64,000 nt of DNA from Paragordius varius. Lineage: Eukaryota; Nematomorpha. Shown here piece by piece: positions 25,066 to 38,427 of this stretch (within the stretch, counting starts at the first letter, position 1; the number at the start of each line of letters is the position of its first letter). The stretch is from the NCBI GenBank assembly GCA_964247055.1, contig OZ176058.1:930001-994000 (forward strand), in the 5' to 3' direction. The notes beneath the pieces are model-generated. The model did no database searches. It was not told where the DNA came from and was given only the letters and a program-made list of their open reading frames with translations. The position numbers were made by a program, and so were the translations under genes.

Positions 25066-25660
25066 TTACGCTGCAACATGCAAATTCGAATAGGAACATA
25101 CACGCTGTACTACTCACAAATTTGATCTTCTTATAAAAGAAATGGTGTAACTAGATATTAAAAAAATGGGTATTTTTAAATCTCATATCACTTTAATCGT
25201 TCATACCGAGTATGATAATTACATCCTTTTATTCTCAGGTCACGAAACTGTAAAAATTAACGGTGTATCCCTAATACGGATGAAAACGCTCGCCAATTCG
25301 TCCGAGATTTGAAACCCAATCAGTGACCGTTTTGTATTAATATCTAAATACGATGCCTTAAACGATTACTATACCAAGAAAACTCCTCCACCCATTCTTG
25401 ATCATGACTCTAATTCTACGACATCCTCAGCAACGCTATTAAAAAGTACCCGAAAAGATATCATTAAAATGGGTGACTTTAATGCCATCATTGGCTAGGA
25501 TGCAAAATATCAAAAAACTCGTGGAAACGGACTTGGTAATAAAAACGATAGAGGCCACCCTCTTATAGAATTTCGCATGAACAATGCATATCAAACTCTT
25601 TTTTATCATTTTAATAAAAAGGGCGCATAATCATAAAAAATCAAATTATACAACCTAGGT
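25066..25660 (+). pseudogene. Decayed RTE-type LINE endonuclease (APE) fragment
   Basis: Conceptual translation in shifting frames gives recognisable pieces of an apurinic-endonuclease-like domain in family order. These are IRIGT near 25,085, then DIKKMGIFKS, NGVSLI, NPISDRFVLI near 25,320, and MGDFNAIIG near 25,470-25,495, followed by KNDRGHPLIEF near 25,540. NPISDR and MGDFNA are typical of RTE-clade endonucleases. Several in-frame stops (for example after MGDFNAIIG and before NPISDR) and at least one frameshift show it is dead. It covers the domain missing from the 16.9-18.6 kb LINE, but the two are independent fragments on opposite strands. Confidence 0.8.
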
Positions 25661-26380
25661 GGTATTAGGGTTTTTATCTCCGATTTTTTAAAATGGTATT
25701 AATATCAGAATATGGAAAACACTCGAGTGGCAGAAAAATATGTTGTCTAGTGTTATCAAACTCTCTGATAATGTATACTATTACGCTATATTGAAAGTTA
25801 TGATTTAAAGGTATATCAACCAAAAATTAAGATAAATATGCGAGACATGCACTAGGTAGAATGTGCGGCAAGGGTATAATATTGATAAAGGCTTGATTGT
25901 TTACATAACAATGTTTAAGTATATAATATAATTATTAGCGTCAATATTTTTTGATATTCATCAACCTTTTTAATGTAGATATCTTATTATCAGGTTTTAA
26001 AAAACTTAGGCAATTCAATGACATAAAAGTTGCCATCTATATATTTATAGAAAAAGTTATATATTGTATGTATATAAAATATTTTTAGTATCCTTAAAAA
26101 TTATTATAAATTTTTGAATATTTAATTGATTTTACGGAAATCGCCTTAATTATATATATTTTATAGCCATCTTTGTATTATTTATAATTTGATATATATT
26201 TAATTTTATTTTTCTTATAAAATAAATTGTTTTCCAAATATATGAATAAGTAAAAATGTTATTTGTCTTATACTGTAGAACTTTAAAATATTCACACAAA
26301 ACGATAAAAAAATATATGTAAAAACAATTATACCCAAATTATTTAAAAATATATAATTATATTGTTGATTAATTTTAACA

Positions 26381-26412
<32 letters not shown>

Positions 26413-26861
26413 TTACACCTAATTCATCATAAAAAGGGCTATTTCTTAAAAACTAATTAATAAACTTTTTTTTCTATAATATCATTATAATTTGTCTGTT
26501 ACCATATTTTCAATTAAAGATTATAGAAATATCTTTATTATGAAGAGAAAGGAAATGTTATAAGTCGGTGAATTTTACATGAAACATGCTAAATAGCTTG
26601 AAGAATATGTGTAAGCATAACAAATTTTTCTTTAATGCATACACACTTTAATTTATTTTTCATTATCATAAAAAGTGTAATCCTAAATTTGTACTAGATG
26701 TCGGTCTATTTATTCAATGAATGATTTAATAACTGTCCTATAAGTTTGTATTTATTTTTACCTCTGAGCTTTTTGGATGCCTAACAGTAAAAATTAAAGA
26801 TATAAACTCACCAGAACCAGTATCTTAATCAAATTAGATTCCCCTAAGTTGTTTTTTATAT
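25660..26861. other. AT-rich filler with S2/S3-like fragments
   Basis: A block near 25,815 (tcaaccaaaaattaagataa) resembles 13,010 in S3. The short motif gccatctatatatttat near 26,032 recurs beside MITEs elsewhere. A TA microsatellite lies at 26,382-26,411. No gene seen. Confidence 0.4.
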
Positions 26862-27122
26862 AGTAAAAACTGAAATTATACGGACAAAACGTAATAATAT
26901 AAAGACAAATATTTATTTCTAAAATACAACCATACTTTAATATAATTGGCAAAGTGTGAATCAGGGATATAAATTTATAGCACTATCAATTCTATATTTC
27001 ATAATTGTAACTAAATTGCTTATATAAGAAAAATACAGGTTTTAAAAAGTATGATTGTCTTTTAGAAAAAATATTTTTTTTCCTCTTTTTACTTTTGTCC
27101 GTAAAAATTCAATTTTTATTGT
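26862..27122. mobile_element. MITE family B, well preserved
   Basis: It starts agtaaaaactgaaattatac and ends ccgtaaaaattcaatttt followed by tattg. The mirrored subterminal blocks are aaaatacaaccatacttt and aaaagtatgattgtctttt. It has no inverted partner in the arms, so it inserted into the centre independently. Confidence 0.75.
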
Positions 27123-27129
27123 AATAATT

Positions 27130-28410
27130 TATATTGTTTAAAGTGGCCACACGCGGCCCTTCGAAATATTCCAGCACGGAAGAAAATTTGAATACAAAAT
27201 TTAACAGTAAAATTATTTTTTAAACATCTGAATCAATCTTCTAAATTCAGCCAAAAAAATGTTAAAAAATAGTTTTACAGTCTTATGTTTGAAATTTGGT
27301 AAAATATATGTTAAAACCCATAGATTTTACAAAAGCGGATCGCCGGATTTTTTGCCCGAAAATGCTGCCCGCAAAGCCAGTGAACAACACCCCTGGTTTA
27401 AATTATTATTTAAAGATTGTAATCTCAACATTTGATAAAAATTATTATTAATTTAAAAAAATTTTTGGTATTTCATTTCAATTCTGAAAAGTTTTCAGAA
27501 AATTTGTTTAAGAAAATCAATTTTACCAATTTATGTAACTGAAATTTCTCGCGGGTTGGAAAAATACTTTGGCGGGCAGCATGTTGAATACCACTTGTTT
27601 CAAAGATAATATGATTTTATTAATAGTAAAGCAAATATTTCTCATAAAGATGGTTCATGGTGACCTTCAGAAACTTAAAAAGTATAGCGGTTAATTTCCA
27701 AAAAATAATTTTTATACCGTTTTTCAAAATTTTTGATTAAATTTTATTAAATTTAAACTACATAAATTTAGTGTGACAGAAAAACATAATATTCTGATTC
27801 ATACGTTTAAATAATATTCCCATCTGCGTTATAAAACGTCAATAAAGAGTTATTAAAAAGAGTAGTGAATATTAATTTAATATATTGTTATAAATTGTTC
27901 GCTCTGATATAAAAATTTGTAATTATAAAATAGTATTATAGAAATTCCAAGATCATTATCAAAAAGTTCAATATCAATTTTTTAATATTTGCTAACAAGG
28001 TATTATCACGATATTAAAGCCCATTTGAACGACGCTTTTCAGTTGAAAGTAATGGTTATTTTTACAGTGAAGAGGCATTAAAAATATCAAGATAGCCTAT
28101 ACAGAAAATAGCAAAATTAATATGATTGAATAAAAAAATAACTGTATGCCAACACAAAGGGTTTGCTCGCCGCATTTTGGTGTCAAAAAATTGGGGTCGC
28201 ATTCGAAAATACATGGGTATTAACAAATATTTTATTAAATTATAAACATAACTATTTATTTTTAAATGCTAATCATTAACCGATATTCGGGAAGAAATAT
28301 TCAGAAAACTTGCTTAAGAAAACTTTATTCATAAATTTCGTAAAATTATGTGTGAAATTTCTCGTGGGTGCATTAATTTCATTGGCCCCTTGTTTGATCT
28401 GGTTTTTACT
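27130..28410. mobile_element. Cluster of hAT-like non-autonomous element remnants
   Basis: At least three hAT-style ends occur here. One piece runs from tggccacacgcggccc (near 27,142) to acaacacccctgg (27,402), flanked by gtttaaag and gtttaaat, a plausible 8-bp hAT duplication. Others end gaataccacttg (27,597) and begin near gggtttgctcgccgcat (28,158). The phrase atgctgcccgcaaagcc matches the hAT piece at 57,060. No transposase seen here. Confidence 0.5.
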
Positions 28411-28705
28411 TATAATAACAGAAAATAAATGTTTTTAAAAATTTATCTTGCAGAAAATTCATGGTAAACTGCAACTTGAAAGCTACAAAAGTAAATTTTA
28501 CAAAATATATGTAATTGTTTTTTTAAATGTATCGTGGGTTATTTTTGTGAAATATAACAAACTTTATAAACATAGAGGGGTTTTGGACCTATATATATTT
28601 ACAAAAAAGGTATTTACAAAAAAGGTTGGATTCACTAAAATGCCATCTATTTTTAGGTAAACCTCTTCGAAAATACTGATGGAATGAAAATGGAGCTGGG
28701 AATTA

Positions 28706-28792
28706 AGATACAGTAAAAATTAAAGTTAAACAGACAAAACGAAACTTAAGAGATTTTTTTTCAGACATCCATACTTATACACCTTAATTTTT

Positions 28793-28835
<43 letters not shown>

Positions 28836-29250
28836 CATTTATTTGAAGTTAAAATAAATTATTGATGTTACCAATTACATATATTTTATCACAATGAGTC
28901 ATAGTTAAATTAATTAAGTATAAAAAATAGCGATCTTTTGGAAACAAACATACTTTGGTGTTTATAATTTCGATTTTTCCTCTATTTTGCTTTTTTATTA
29001 AATTTTGCGGATATCGTGAAATCTTTTTATTTTTTTTTTTAAAAAACCATACTTTAAAATATTAATTTTCCTCATATAATTGATTTATTTAGAATATAAA
29101 ATTTATAATTGATTGTATTATCAATATACATCTATATTTTATATTCTGTTGTTTAAAACATTGAATTAATTTAAATAATTTAAAAAGTGTGTTCTGTTTT
29201 TTAAAATATTTGTCATTATATTTTTACGTTTTGTCTGTATAATTGCAAGA
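28706..29250. mobile_element. Degenerate MITE family B sequence, probably two nested copies
   Basis: One end at 28,708 (cagtaaaaattaaagttaaa) is followed by a TA tract. A second right end at about 29,245 (ttttgtctgtataattgcaa) follows paired aaaccatacttt and mirrored blocks. The internal boundaries are not clear. Confidence 0.45.
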
Positions 29251-29639
29251 TTTTCTAATTTGGCACAATCTCAAAACATCTTTGGGATATAATTAGATAG
29301 ACCATATCGTTAACAGGTGTTATATTCTAACAGTGTTTCTGTGGGTTGGGTCAAATGGTTAATAATTTATTATATTTTTGAAATAGCCAGTCTGAAAATA
29401 TCCTATATACAGTAAGAATATAAATATTACAAGCACAATGTAAAAATTAAGAAAAACAAGTTTTAAATTGTTCTATGAAATAAATAGTAATGATGTAAAT
29501 TTTCATTTTAGAATTTTTATATTAGTAGTATTTCAATAGTTTATGGCACAAGTTTTTAAATATGGTTGTCTTTTGAATTAATTGTCTTTTAATTTATTAT
29601 ATAAATTTTAGTTTTTACCAGTGCATATAATTTCCATCA

Positions 29640-30300
29640 CGGTCATATATATCGTTTTTAAAGGGTAGGGTTCTACCTGTAGTCACTTTTCATTTGCGTA
29701 ATAAAATGTCTAAAAAAGAAAAAGTAGGGAAATGATTATTAATTATCAATTGATTTTAATTCAATTGAAGACAAAATAGTATATAAAATTTTCAAACATT
29801 TTGTAATAAATCATTTTTTTCCCAAAAATCTATTTAATTGAAATAGTTATTTATATAAATTGTATTCGTTGAGCAATTTTAGCTGCTAATTCGACAAAAA
29901 ATACTCATATACTTTAATTGACCATTAATGTTTCATATTTGAATCCTTTTTCAATTATAAATCAAATCATTTAAATGAATATGATCAAATTTTTACAATT
30001 TAAATCTCTCGCAAGAGATATTGTAATTAAAAGATCAGTTTCTTAAAATGATGTAGTCTTGAAAATTTTATTAGTTTTTTAAAATTAACCAATCAAAACC
30101 AGCATCTGCTATAGGAATAAAAGTAGATGATCTCAAATATTTATTAGTATTAAATAAACAAAATTATCATTTTACTGAGTGTGTTACCAATGTGCATTAC
30201 TTATAATATTGCAACACAAATGATTTAAATTTGGAAAACAAAGTTAAAAATATTGCTTTTTTTAAAAAAATAATTTTAAAATTGTTACGATTCGTCTTAT
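29640..30300 (+). repeat. Array segment S4, copy 1
   Basis: Blocks at 30,003-30,130 (aatctctcgcaagagatatt, accaatcaaaaccagcatct) recur in the same orientation at 49,009-49,130. A block reading actgagtgtgttaccaatgt also recurs (near 49,180). S4 lies just before S1 in the right arm and just after the last S2 at 48.9 kb. That is the order expected if the repeat unit is S4-S1-S3-S2. Confidence 0.6.
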
Positions 30301-30307
30301 ATATATA

Positions 30308-30512
30308 ATATTCGAATTTACCCTTGAACAATTAAATTCACCCATAAAAACAAATTATTTATTTTCGGAATATAACTCATCTTTTTATGTAATATATTGT
30401 TAGTTTATTTTTTCAGTAATATATTGATTTCAAAATTTCAATTCAAAATATAAAAATTAAGGTATAATTTTAAAAACATATTCAATTTTAGGGTAAATTT
30501 AAACTCTAAATG
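30308..30512. mobile_element. MITE family A copy
   Basis: The ends are ttcgaatttacccttgaaca and gggtaaatttaaactctaaa. It is the inverted partner of the half copy at 21,014-21,110. Confidence 0.6.
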
Positions 30513-30514
30513 CT

Positions 30515-30552
<38 letters not shown>

Positions 30553-31251
30553 TATTCGATGTTAAAATTAGGTTTTTTTAGCAAAATAGATGGTGCTTTT
30601 ATGATCGTACAATATCTATAAATTATATAAAAATCTTAATGATATATATTGGTACTTTAAAAGACTCATAAAACTAAATTATCCACACTCAAAATTTTTC
30701 TTTATATTCCCTAGTGCAAAATATCAGATTTATATCCAGTTGTTCGCTTTAACTAATGGTGATAAAAAAATGCTTAAGTCTTGACTTGCAAGTTTTCAAT
30801 TAATTTTTTAGACATAAAATCAATTAATATTTGGAGCGGCGCATATCAAAAACTGGTTTAATATTATTTATAGCATAAAATTCACTAAGTCAATAAATCA
30901 AGTCTTTTATCACAAATGATTCGAATGGCGTTTACATTTATTATAGAGATATGATAAGATTTAATAAAATTTTACTGTATAATTTACTATGAAATACAAT
31001 AAATTCAAAGTTAAAAACTTTTAATTTTTAAAATATTTTAGTTTTATTGAGCTTAAAATTCATTATGACTTTGTTATTATGCACGTTTTCTTGGCTATTT
31101 GGTAATACAGTAGCGTATTCTTTACAATGCGTCAATTATTAAAAAAATTAATACTGGATAAAGGGTATTATTTAACCATTTTTTTAAATTTATTAATTAT
31201 GTTTTCCTGTAATTATACATCAACCATATAGAGAAATTAAAAATAAATATA

Positions 31252-31292
<41 letters not shown>

Positions 31293-33065
31293 TTGTACAG
31301 AGAAAAACAAATGTAAGATTTAGTATGTTAATTTTGAATATTTATAATTACCGATGCAAATTTTATTGGAAATATTGAGGTAACTAATGATAATATTATT
31401 TTATATACAATTTCTCATTAATCGAACTAGAATATGTTATGCAAGAAATTATATATATCTTGACTATATTTATTCTTTATAATTAAAACTCTAATTGCGA
31501 TTATCCGAACCCCTAACTGATTACGAATGCAAAATATTTCTATATTAACCAAAAGGATTTGAAATTAATGTTTTAGATTGTTTGATATTTGGTTAACACA
31601 ATATTTAATTAAAACTTAAATAATTATATATCTATCATCGAGAGCAATTAACCAATATAATCATATAAAAACATGTAATTATTTTTTGTTTTTTTATAAA
31701 TATTTATAAAAACATCGACGGTTGTATGTAAACAAACACTTAATTATATTTAGATGAATTAAAATTTATTCATGTAATTTTGGCTAATTCATATAATTTA
31801 AGCACAACCAAAAAATCTTTTAAAAATGTACAATTTTCAAACTTTTCGCAACTGTTTTAAATAAATGTATTTTTTGAGTTGTATTAGCTTGTTGTATCAT
31901 AGCTTATTAATTTAGGATATTTTAACATTAAAGCTAAAATTCTCAAATCACTTAGAAATATATAATAATATGTCATAAAACATAAAAAGTTATACACTAT
32001 ATTTACCTCAAATACATTCTTGAACATCAATTTATCCTTAAACATTTCAAATTCATCCTAAAAATAGGTTATGTGTTGTGACTAATATATCATAAAAATG
32101 AATTATTGTATTAGTCTATTATTTTTTAGGCATGTTATTATTAATACGAACTCATTTTTTGATATACAAAAATATTTATTTTTTTATATTCAAAAAAATT
32201 TATTTCAGAATGAATTAAATTGTTCGAGGGCGAATTTGAATTTTTCAAGGGTAAAAAGCTGTAAATGTTATAAATTTCTAATTTATCAATTACTACTTTC
32301 CTGAATAAATGGCTTAGTCACTCTCTGCGCAATTATAAATGATAAAAAAACTACCGGGTTAAAATTTACATGAGCTTATATATTTATCGAAAGTTTGTCA
32401 TAACAATTATGCAGTTTCTATTTTCAAAATAGGTTGGGCTAAGCTAATTTAAAGTGAGGAAAAAATTCAAAAAAGGCTTAGTTACTATCGGACCATTTGT
32501 AAAACATGTATAAAATACCCTATTGAAACTGAATAGGCCGACACGTTTTTCGGAACGGCTTTCAAACTCATAATTTTATGGGCTTTCACTTTTTCAAAGA
32601 ATCGCGATTTTTATACCGGTGCGGTAAAACTGAGGGCCTAATTAAAAGGCTAGTTATTCTCGGCGATAAATGGTTAAATAAATTACTTCAATGGGAATAA
32701 GCTTATCCGTTTTCTACAAACGTTACTTGAAGATCACACTTTATTTAGATATAGATAAACTTAAAACGCTTCTGATTCATTTGACCGAATGAGAAAAAAA
32801 CAATTATTTTTGATATTATAGAAGTTAGCCTTGGATGCCTTGCTTATAATTATTTTCTGAACTATATAATAAAAAATATTTTGAACGGTAAAAAATATAT
32901 TTTAAATCTTTTAAACCTTTATATTATTTAAATCGCAAAATAAATATTCTAGTTAAATTTAAAAACAAGTATACAACTATTATCTTAGCAACATATAAAT
33001 AATAATCCACCCATAAATTAGTAAAAACAAAAACATAAAATGCCAAAATTTGTTTTAGATTAAAA
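30395..33065 (-). repeat. Array segment S1, copy 3 (inverted)
   Basis: This is the reverse complement of 16,840-21,110 without the LINE, and of 1-2,640. Landmarks in reverse are aatattaattgatttt near 30,810-30,830 (inverted), gttgtattagcttgttgtat near 31,875, the MITE at 32,004-32,262, and ggcctattcagtttc inverted near 32,530. Confidence 0.8.
32004..32262. mobile_element. MITE family A copy in S1
   Basis: It is the inverted positional equivalent of 868-1,123 and 19,358-19,625. The right end reads gcgaatttgaatttttcaag then gctgtaaatgtta. Confidence 0.6.
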
Positions 33066-33237
33066 CTGTGGCCCGAAAATGTTGTATAAACGAATTTTCT
33101 AGAACCAATTAAAAAAATTGTTTGAAACCGAACAGAAACGGATTTCGTTATGATGCTCGATTTTAATAAATTTTCATTGTGAATAGCCATTATGTCTATC
33201 AAATGATTTACAATATATAGTTTTTGTAACCAAATTA

Positions 33238-33398
33238 CAGTAAAAATTGGAATTATACGGAAACGAAATATTTTAATAATTTTTTTACCAGACTATCATT
33301 CCTTTTTAAACCTTTATTTTTCCTTTTTAAACATTTTGTCTTTTAGAAAAAATTTTGTCTTTATTTTTTTACGTTTTGTCCAATAAATTCTTTTACTG
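33238..33398. mobile_element. MITE family B, internally shortened
   Basis: It starts cagtaaaaattggaattata and ends gttttgtccaataaattctt then ttactg. It is about 160 bp, against about 270 bp for intact copies. Confidence 0.6.
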
Positions 33399-34678
33399 TA
33401 TATACTTTTTTAAACTCTCCTACTTTTCCAATCAATTTAATATTCATTGAGATCTCTTTAAACAAATTTTTATATTTCGCCAAACCTGTCAGATTGATTA
33501 TAAATTTATATTGCAGGTTTTCTTTTGCGTTGGTTTATTTAGTTATATTTTTTATACCAACTTACGACTTTCATATATTTTTTTGACTAATTTAAAAAGT
33601 AATATATAATTTTTTTGTTCACAGTGTATAGAGAGTTTTTAGTTTATATGGGATATTCTTTCAATAAATAGATGGTAGTTTTTTCGCCTTCACTTAATAT
33701 ATAAGATTTTATATACAAATTGATAGCATTTTAATTCTGGTACAATATTTTAAATTATCTACAATAAATTTTAATAATAAATACACAAAGCCAAATAAAT
33801 TATTTTTTTAAAAAAACTGATGCAAGAATACTCTTGATATTGTCCATCCATCGCGTTTTACGCGTCCTCTATTATTAATTTTTGGCTAATAATTATTTAA
33901 TTATAAACAATAACAGTATATTACAAATTTTCTTTATTGTAATTTTAATAATTCACAATAAATATATACAGATAAAAATTTAAACGCTACTACAAAATGT
34001 AAAAACATAAAGACAAATAATTATTTTAAAACATAATTTTATTTGTTTTCCCTTGGTATCTAAGTAAACTAATTATTTATGAAATATAAATTTGGATAAG
34101 TTACAATTTCCAATTTCAATCCTTAATGTGCAATCTTAAACGTTTTTAAAAAAACCTATAGGTTTAAATATGGTGTTTTTTAAAAATGTATTCTTTACAT
34201 TTGACTGTATATATATCACTAACAATAATAAATCAAGATTAGCCCTGTTTATTAAAATTATTTATCTCTAACCTTTTATAGGATTCCCAGAAATTTAATT
34301 CCCGAAAATTTTTTTACCAAATAACCAATGTACTGTTTAAAAAATAATCCAGTTATTTGCTATTAGAAAGATGATATAAAAAAATTATACGGAACTTAAA
34401 TACTAAAGGATTTTTTTTAAAGGCAGCCACATTTTTTAATCTATTTTTTTGAAATATAAATTATCGATTTGGGTGCGAAATGGGAAATTTGGATATAAAT
34501 CCGTACTCTCCATACAAAAACTGTAATTAAATAGTTGATGTAGAAAAAATTATGGTTCGCAAAAACATGGCTGTCTCTACAAATTGTATTCAAGTTTTAT
34601 GTTTGTTTTCATTAGTGTAAATACCCTTTAATTAACTAATTTCCCATAGTATTTAACTCTTCTATAGTCAATTTTAAT

Positions 34679-35900
34679 AATGTAAATGATGTTAGAATCG
34701 TCGTAAAATAACGCAATAAAAATATAATTTATTTATTCTCAAATTTTCGCCATAGGCATCATCAGGAGATTAGTTAAGAAAAATATATATAATATTAGAA
34801 AAATAAAAATTAAATTAAAAAATGAACAAAATTATGGTTGATATTACTTATATAGGAAAAAAATCACAAAAAAACCGTTAGACAAAAGAAAGAAAGATCA
34901 CAAAGAAACCGTTGTGATGTAAAATAACCAAATGTGCATTTTTTTTACAAAAATTAATTGTAATGCTATAAATAAAATAATAATTTAACATGAAACAATG
35001 TAGGCGTAAAATTATTAAAATTTAAGTAATATATACACTATAAAATGGTTTGTCATTAAAAATTCGATAATTTTTGATAAATGATTTAGTTTCAGAATTT
35101 ATATCTTACCTTTTTTCACGGCGATTAAGCAAACCATCTTCTGCGCTCTGTATAAAGAGTGCTTCTTTTGTTATCCTTGCGCTGTATTATCTTTCAATGG
35201 CTAAAACGTCAATTCTGTGTGTGCATTCATGGTTGTTATCCATGCAATGCAGAAACATGGCCGAACTTTTGCTTTTCTGATGTTTATATCATACCTTTAA
35301 GCTCCGCTTTGACAGGCCTATGTAAATTGCCGGGCATATCGTGTTTTTCATTTCCACTTCCTTAGACTTTAACATTTTTAAAACGTTTGATGTTGGGTTT
35401 ATAAACTACTTTTATGGTATCTTTCTTTTTCAAAATTCTCCCGAGACTTTCTGATGTAGCGCTATAGGGTAGGCAAACAAATTTTACACGATTGTTCTTT
35501 CGGAGGGATGAGTTACGTCTGTTGACCATGAAGTTTCTGTGGGAAGGATGGGTTGGCATGGAACACAACCATCCGGATTTGCCGACATGGGAGCTAGGTT
35601 TCTTTTTAGAATTTTATTTACTGCTGTTGTAATCCATTCTTTTTGATAGCCTTGTTATAGCAAATACTGTACAATTTCATTTGTTTGGTATATCTGCATT
35701 TTTACTGTATTGGGTAAGAGAAGTGTGCTTTGGTAACTGGATACTATAGCCTTGTATGTTTTTAATAAAATTTTTATTTTCTTATATTAGAATTTTTCTT
35801 AACTAATCTCCTGATGATGCCTATGACGAAAATTTAAGAATTAATAAATTATATTTGTATTTTTGCGTTATTTTAGGGCGATTCTAACATCATTTACATT
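34679..35900 (-). mobile_element. Penelope-like retroelement remnant
   Basis: Inverted repeats of about 110 bp bound it (aatgtaaatgatgttagaat and the complementary attctaacatcatttacatt). Minus-strand sequence between them encodes the end of a reverse transcriptase and a GIY-YIG nuclease domain. Penelope-like elements are known to carry such repeats at their ends and to insert as partial copies. The matching stretch of the left-arm S3 (near 14,950-15,005) lacks it, so it arrived after duplication of the arms. The coding part carries several breaks, so this is a fossil of moderate age. Confidence 0.75.
35100..35700 (-). pseudogene. Penelope-like RT end and GIY-YIG endonuclease, broken
   Basis: Recognisable pieces, in family order on the minus strand, are a KEWITTAVNKILKRN-like stretch (near 35,630) and SESLGRILKKKDTIKVVYKP (near 35,420), which resembles the linker before the nuclease in Penelope-like proteins. 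IYIGLSKRSLK follows (near 35,320), which is the GIY-YIG core, then HCMDNNHE and TKEALFI near 35,230-35,140, and EDGLLNRREK at the end. The domain would nick DNA for target-primed insertion. The reading frame is interrupted several times and cannot be functional. Confidence 0.7.
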
Positions 35901-38427
35901 AATTTTAATTATAATTAAAAAATATTTTTATTTCTGCGTTATTTAATATATCCTTAGATTTCCAAATTCACATATGGTAAAAACGAAAATCAAACAGACA
36001 AAATAAAAAAAAATTTTTTTACTAAATAAGCCATTTTTTCATTTTATTCTGAAAACTATTATCTGCAATAAAATTTTATGTAATTAAGTGGACCTATTAC
36101 ACACTTACATTCTAAATTTGCAACCTATAACGACGAGTTAATAATCAAGTTTTAATAATGTATAGTTTTTTTGACAATATGTAATATTATTTATAATTTT
36201 TTTACTAATTTCAAAGTTAATTAAAAAATATTTTGTTTTAAAATAAATGATTTTATGTCTTATGCATTTCTTTACATTATCATTTTTTTATTATTTTGAT
36301 GTAGTTTTACCCCAAAACTTAAACTATAACGACAGTTTTGAAAGTTGTTTTGATTATAACTTAATTAAATAAGTCTTATATCATGTATTAGGTGAAAATA
36401 CAATCTCAAAAACATGTGAACACGATTAAAACGAACAGCTGATGCTAAAATCATTATATATTTAAAATTTGGTAAGTTGCAATTTTAAAACCTTCCCAAG
36501 TTAATTTTTATATTTTCATTCATAATATACAATTAATGTGTATTGTATTCACAATTAAAAAAAATGACATAAAAATTTGAGTTAAGGATTTTTCTATAAT
36601 TTTACATTATTGAAAATTTTTTTATTTTAGGCCTAAATGAGAAACCTTATTTAATTGGCTTAATGCTAAATTTTTATGATATTTAAATTTTAAATGACTA
36701 TGGGATATAAATTTACGCCATAAAATCATGGAGTGTTAAGAAATTAATATTAATTTTTCTATTTATTTTTTTGGTTTTTTTTAATTTTGAAAACTGTTTA
36801 ATAAATTCAATTGTTTTTAATATATGTGTTAGATAAAAATGATATATCTATTTAAAAATAAAAAAGGTATATTTTGATATTTAATTTTTAATAAACTTTT
36901 CTTTTGTTATCATGTTTGCAATAATATACCCATAGAATAGTATTTTCAACAAAATATTTACATCAACTCTTATTTTTTTTATATTTAATGCAGTGTTATA
37001 AAATATATACTTTAATTAATATATTTAATTTAATATTGGAATTATACAGACAAACATAACAATTTATACAAAAAAAGAATATTGCATCAAATTTTAATCG
37101 GGTGGAAATTTAGCGTGAGTTATTGCTATAAAAATTAGATTGCTTTGACAGTTCGATTCAAATGTTGAAGTTTAAAACAAAAATTCATTTAAAAATTTGT
37201 CCTATAATTTTTACATTTTAAAAGTATTTTTAATATTCTGTAAACAATTGTGTCCAACACATCTATTTATTATTTATCTGTATTGAATTCGTTGAAAAAA
37301 TATTTTTTTATTAAATTTTTTTGTTAAGTACCCCTCACGATAAGCCAAATAAAAATCCCATAGTGAGTATTGATTATGATATCTCAAAATATTTTTGAGT
37401 GTAATTTAAATAATTTTTTTCAATTTATCTTGAAGAACATTCTTAATATACCGTTCATCTCCCTTCTTATCAATTTCGTGTTGCATATTAAAAAATAAAT
37501 ACTATACCATATCATTTGATATTTTTTACTGATATAATTATCAAATCTTTTTTATGCTTATCAAATAATAATTTATACATATATTTGTCATAATTTTAAT
37601 CGAGTGATATTTCTTTAATATTTTGTTTACTTTAAAAAGTTATATGGCAAATTATAAAAGATGATAGAAATAAATTTTTCAGATATTTACAGTAAAAATG
37701 GAAACGAAATCGATACGTAGAAATATAAAGACATATGTTTTTTTTTAAAAAAACCATACTTTTTCTATCTTAAGTTTTATTAATATCGCCCATTGTTTAT
37801 AACTGTTAAGCACAAGTAAAGATTAAATTATGTATTATCATATTTATATATGATTTTTATGGGATAAATTAAGGTTTAAAAAGGTATTTCCTTTTAGAAA
37901 AAATTTTCCTCTTTGTAATTTTAATAAATAAATAGATGGCTTATTTAAGATATATAAGTGTTAAACATAAAGAAGTTTCATAATGTGACTCATGAAAATA
38001 GTTATATTAAAAGTGTTAAATAATTTAAAACTATATAAAATAATAACTGTTTTGCTTAGCTTTTTGATAAAATTATTTAGGGTTATTTTATATTATACCA
38101 CTTCACATCGGCTTCACACAATCGCCTATCTTTCAGTATGTTTTAATTTTTGGTTGATTTACCTATATTTTCACATTGAAAAAGTTATTTATTTATTTAT
38201 TTTAAATAAAAAATCTAAATCTTTTGATTTTTTAAAACAAATATTTATCCTTATGAGGTAAAATTAAGGATCAAAAGATAATTGTTCTTTTGAAACATTC
38301 ATAATTCGATAGAAATGTTAAGGCGGTTAACATTGAAAAAAATATTTTTCTTGCTATAAACCAAAAATTAAAAACGGTACCACCTTGTACATTATAGAAA
38401 AATGCTAAAACTAAACGCAAGTTATTA

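Larger units (their letters stand above)
33070..38380 (+). repeat. Array segment S3, copy 3
   Basis: This is the inverted counterpart of 12,973-16,840. It opens with aacagaaacggatttcgtta (33,131) and passes through catcgcgttttacgcgtcct (33,850) and aacacgattaaaacgaacag (36,420). It ends near cacttcacatcggcttcac (38,100), whose complement is near 13,060. It is longer than its partner mainly because of the Penelope-like insertion at 34,679-35,900. Confidence 0.75.

Noticed and set aside
24932-25117. 61-codon minus-strand frame
   Set aside because: It overlaps the start of the decayed LINE endonuclease on the opposite strand and has no other support.
32924-33202. 92-codon minus-strand frame (and similar ones at 16,586, 41,713, 6,375)
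   Set aside because: It lies in repeat segments whose other copies do not preserve the frame.
35074-35365. Two overlapping plus-strand frames of 68 codons
   Set aside because: They are antisense to the Penelope-like nuclease relic on the minus strand.
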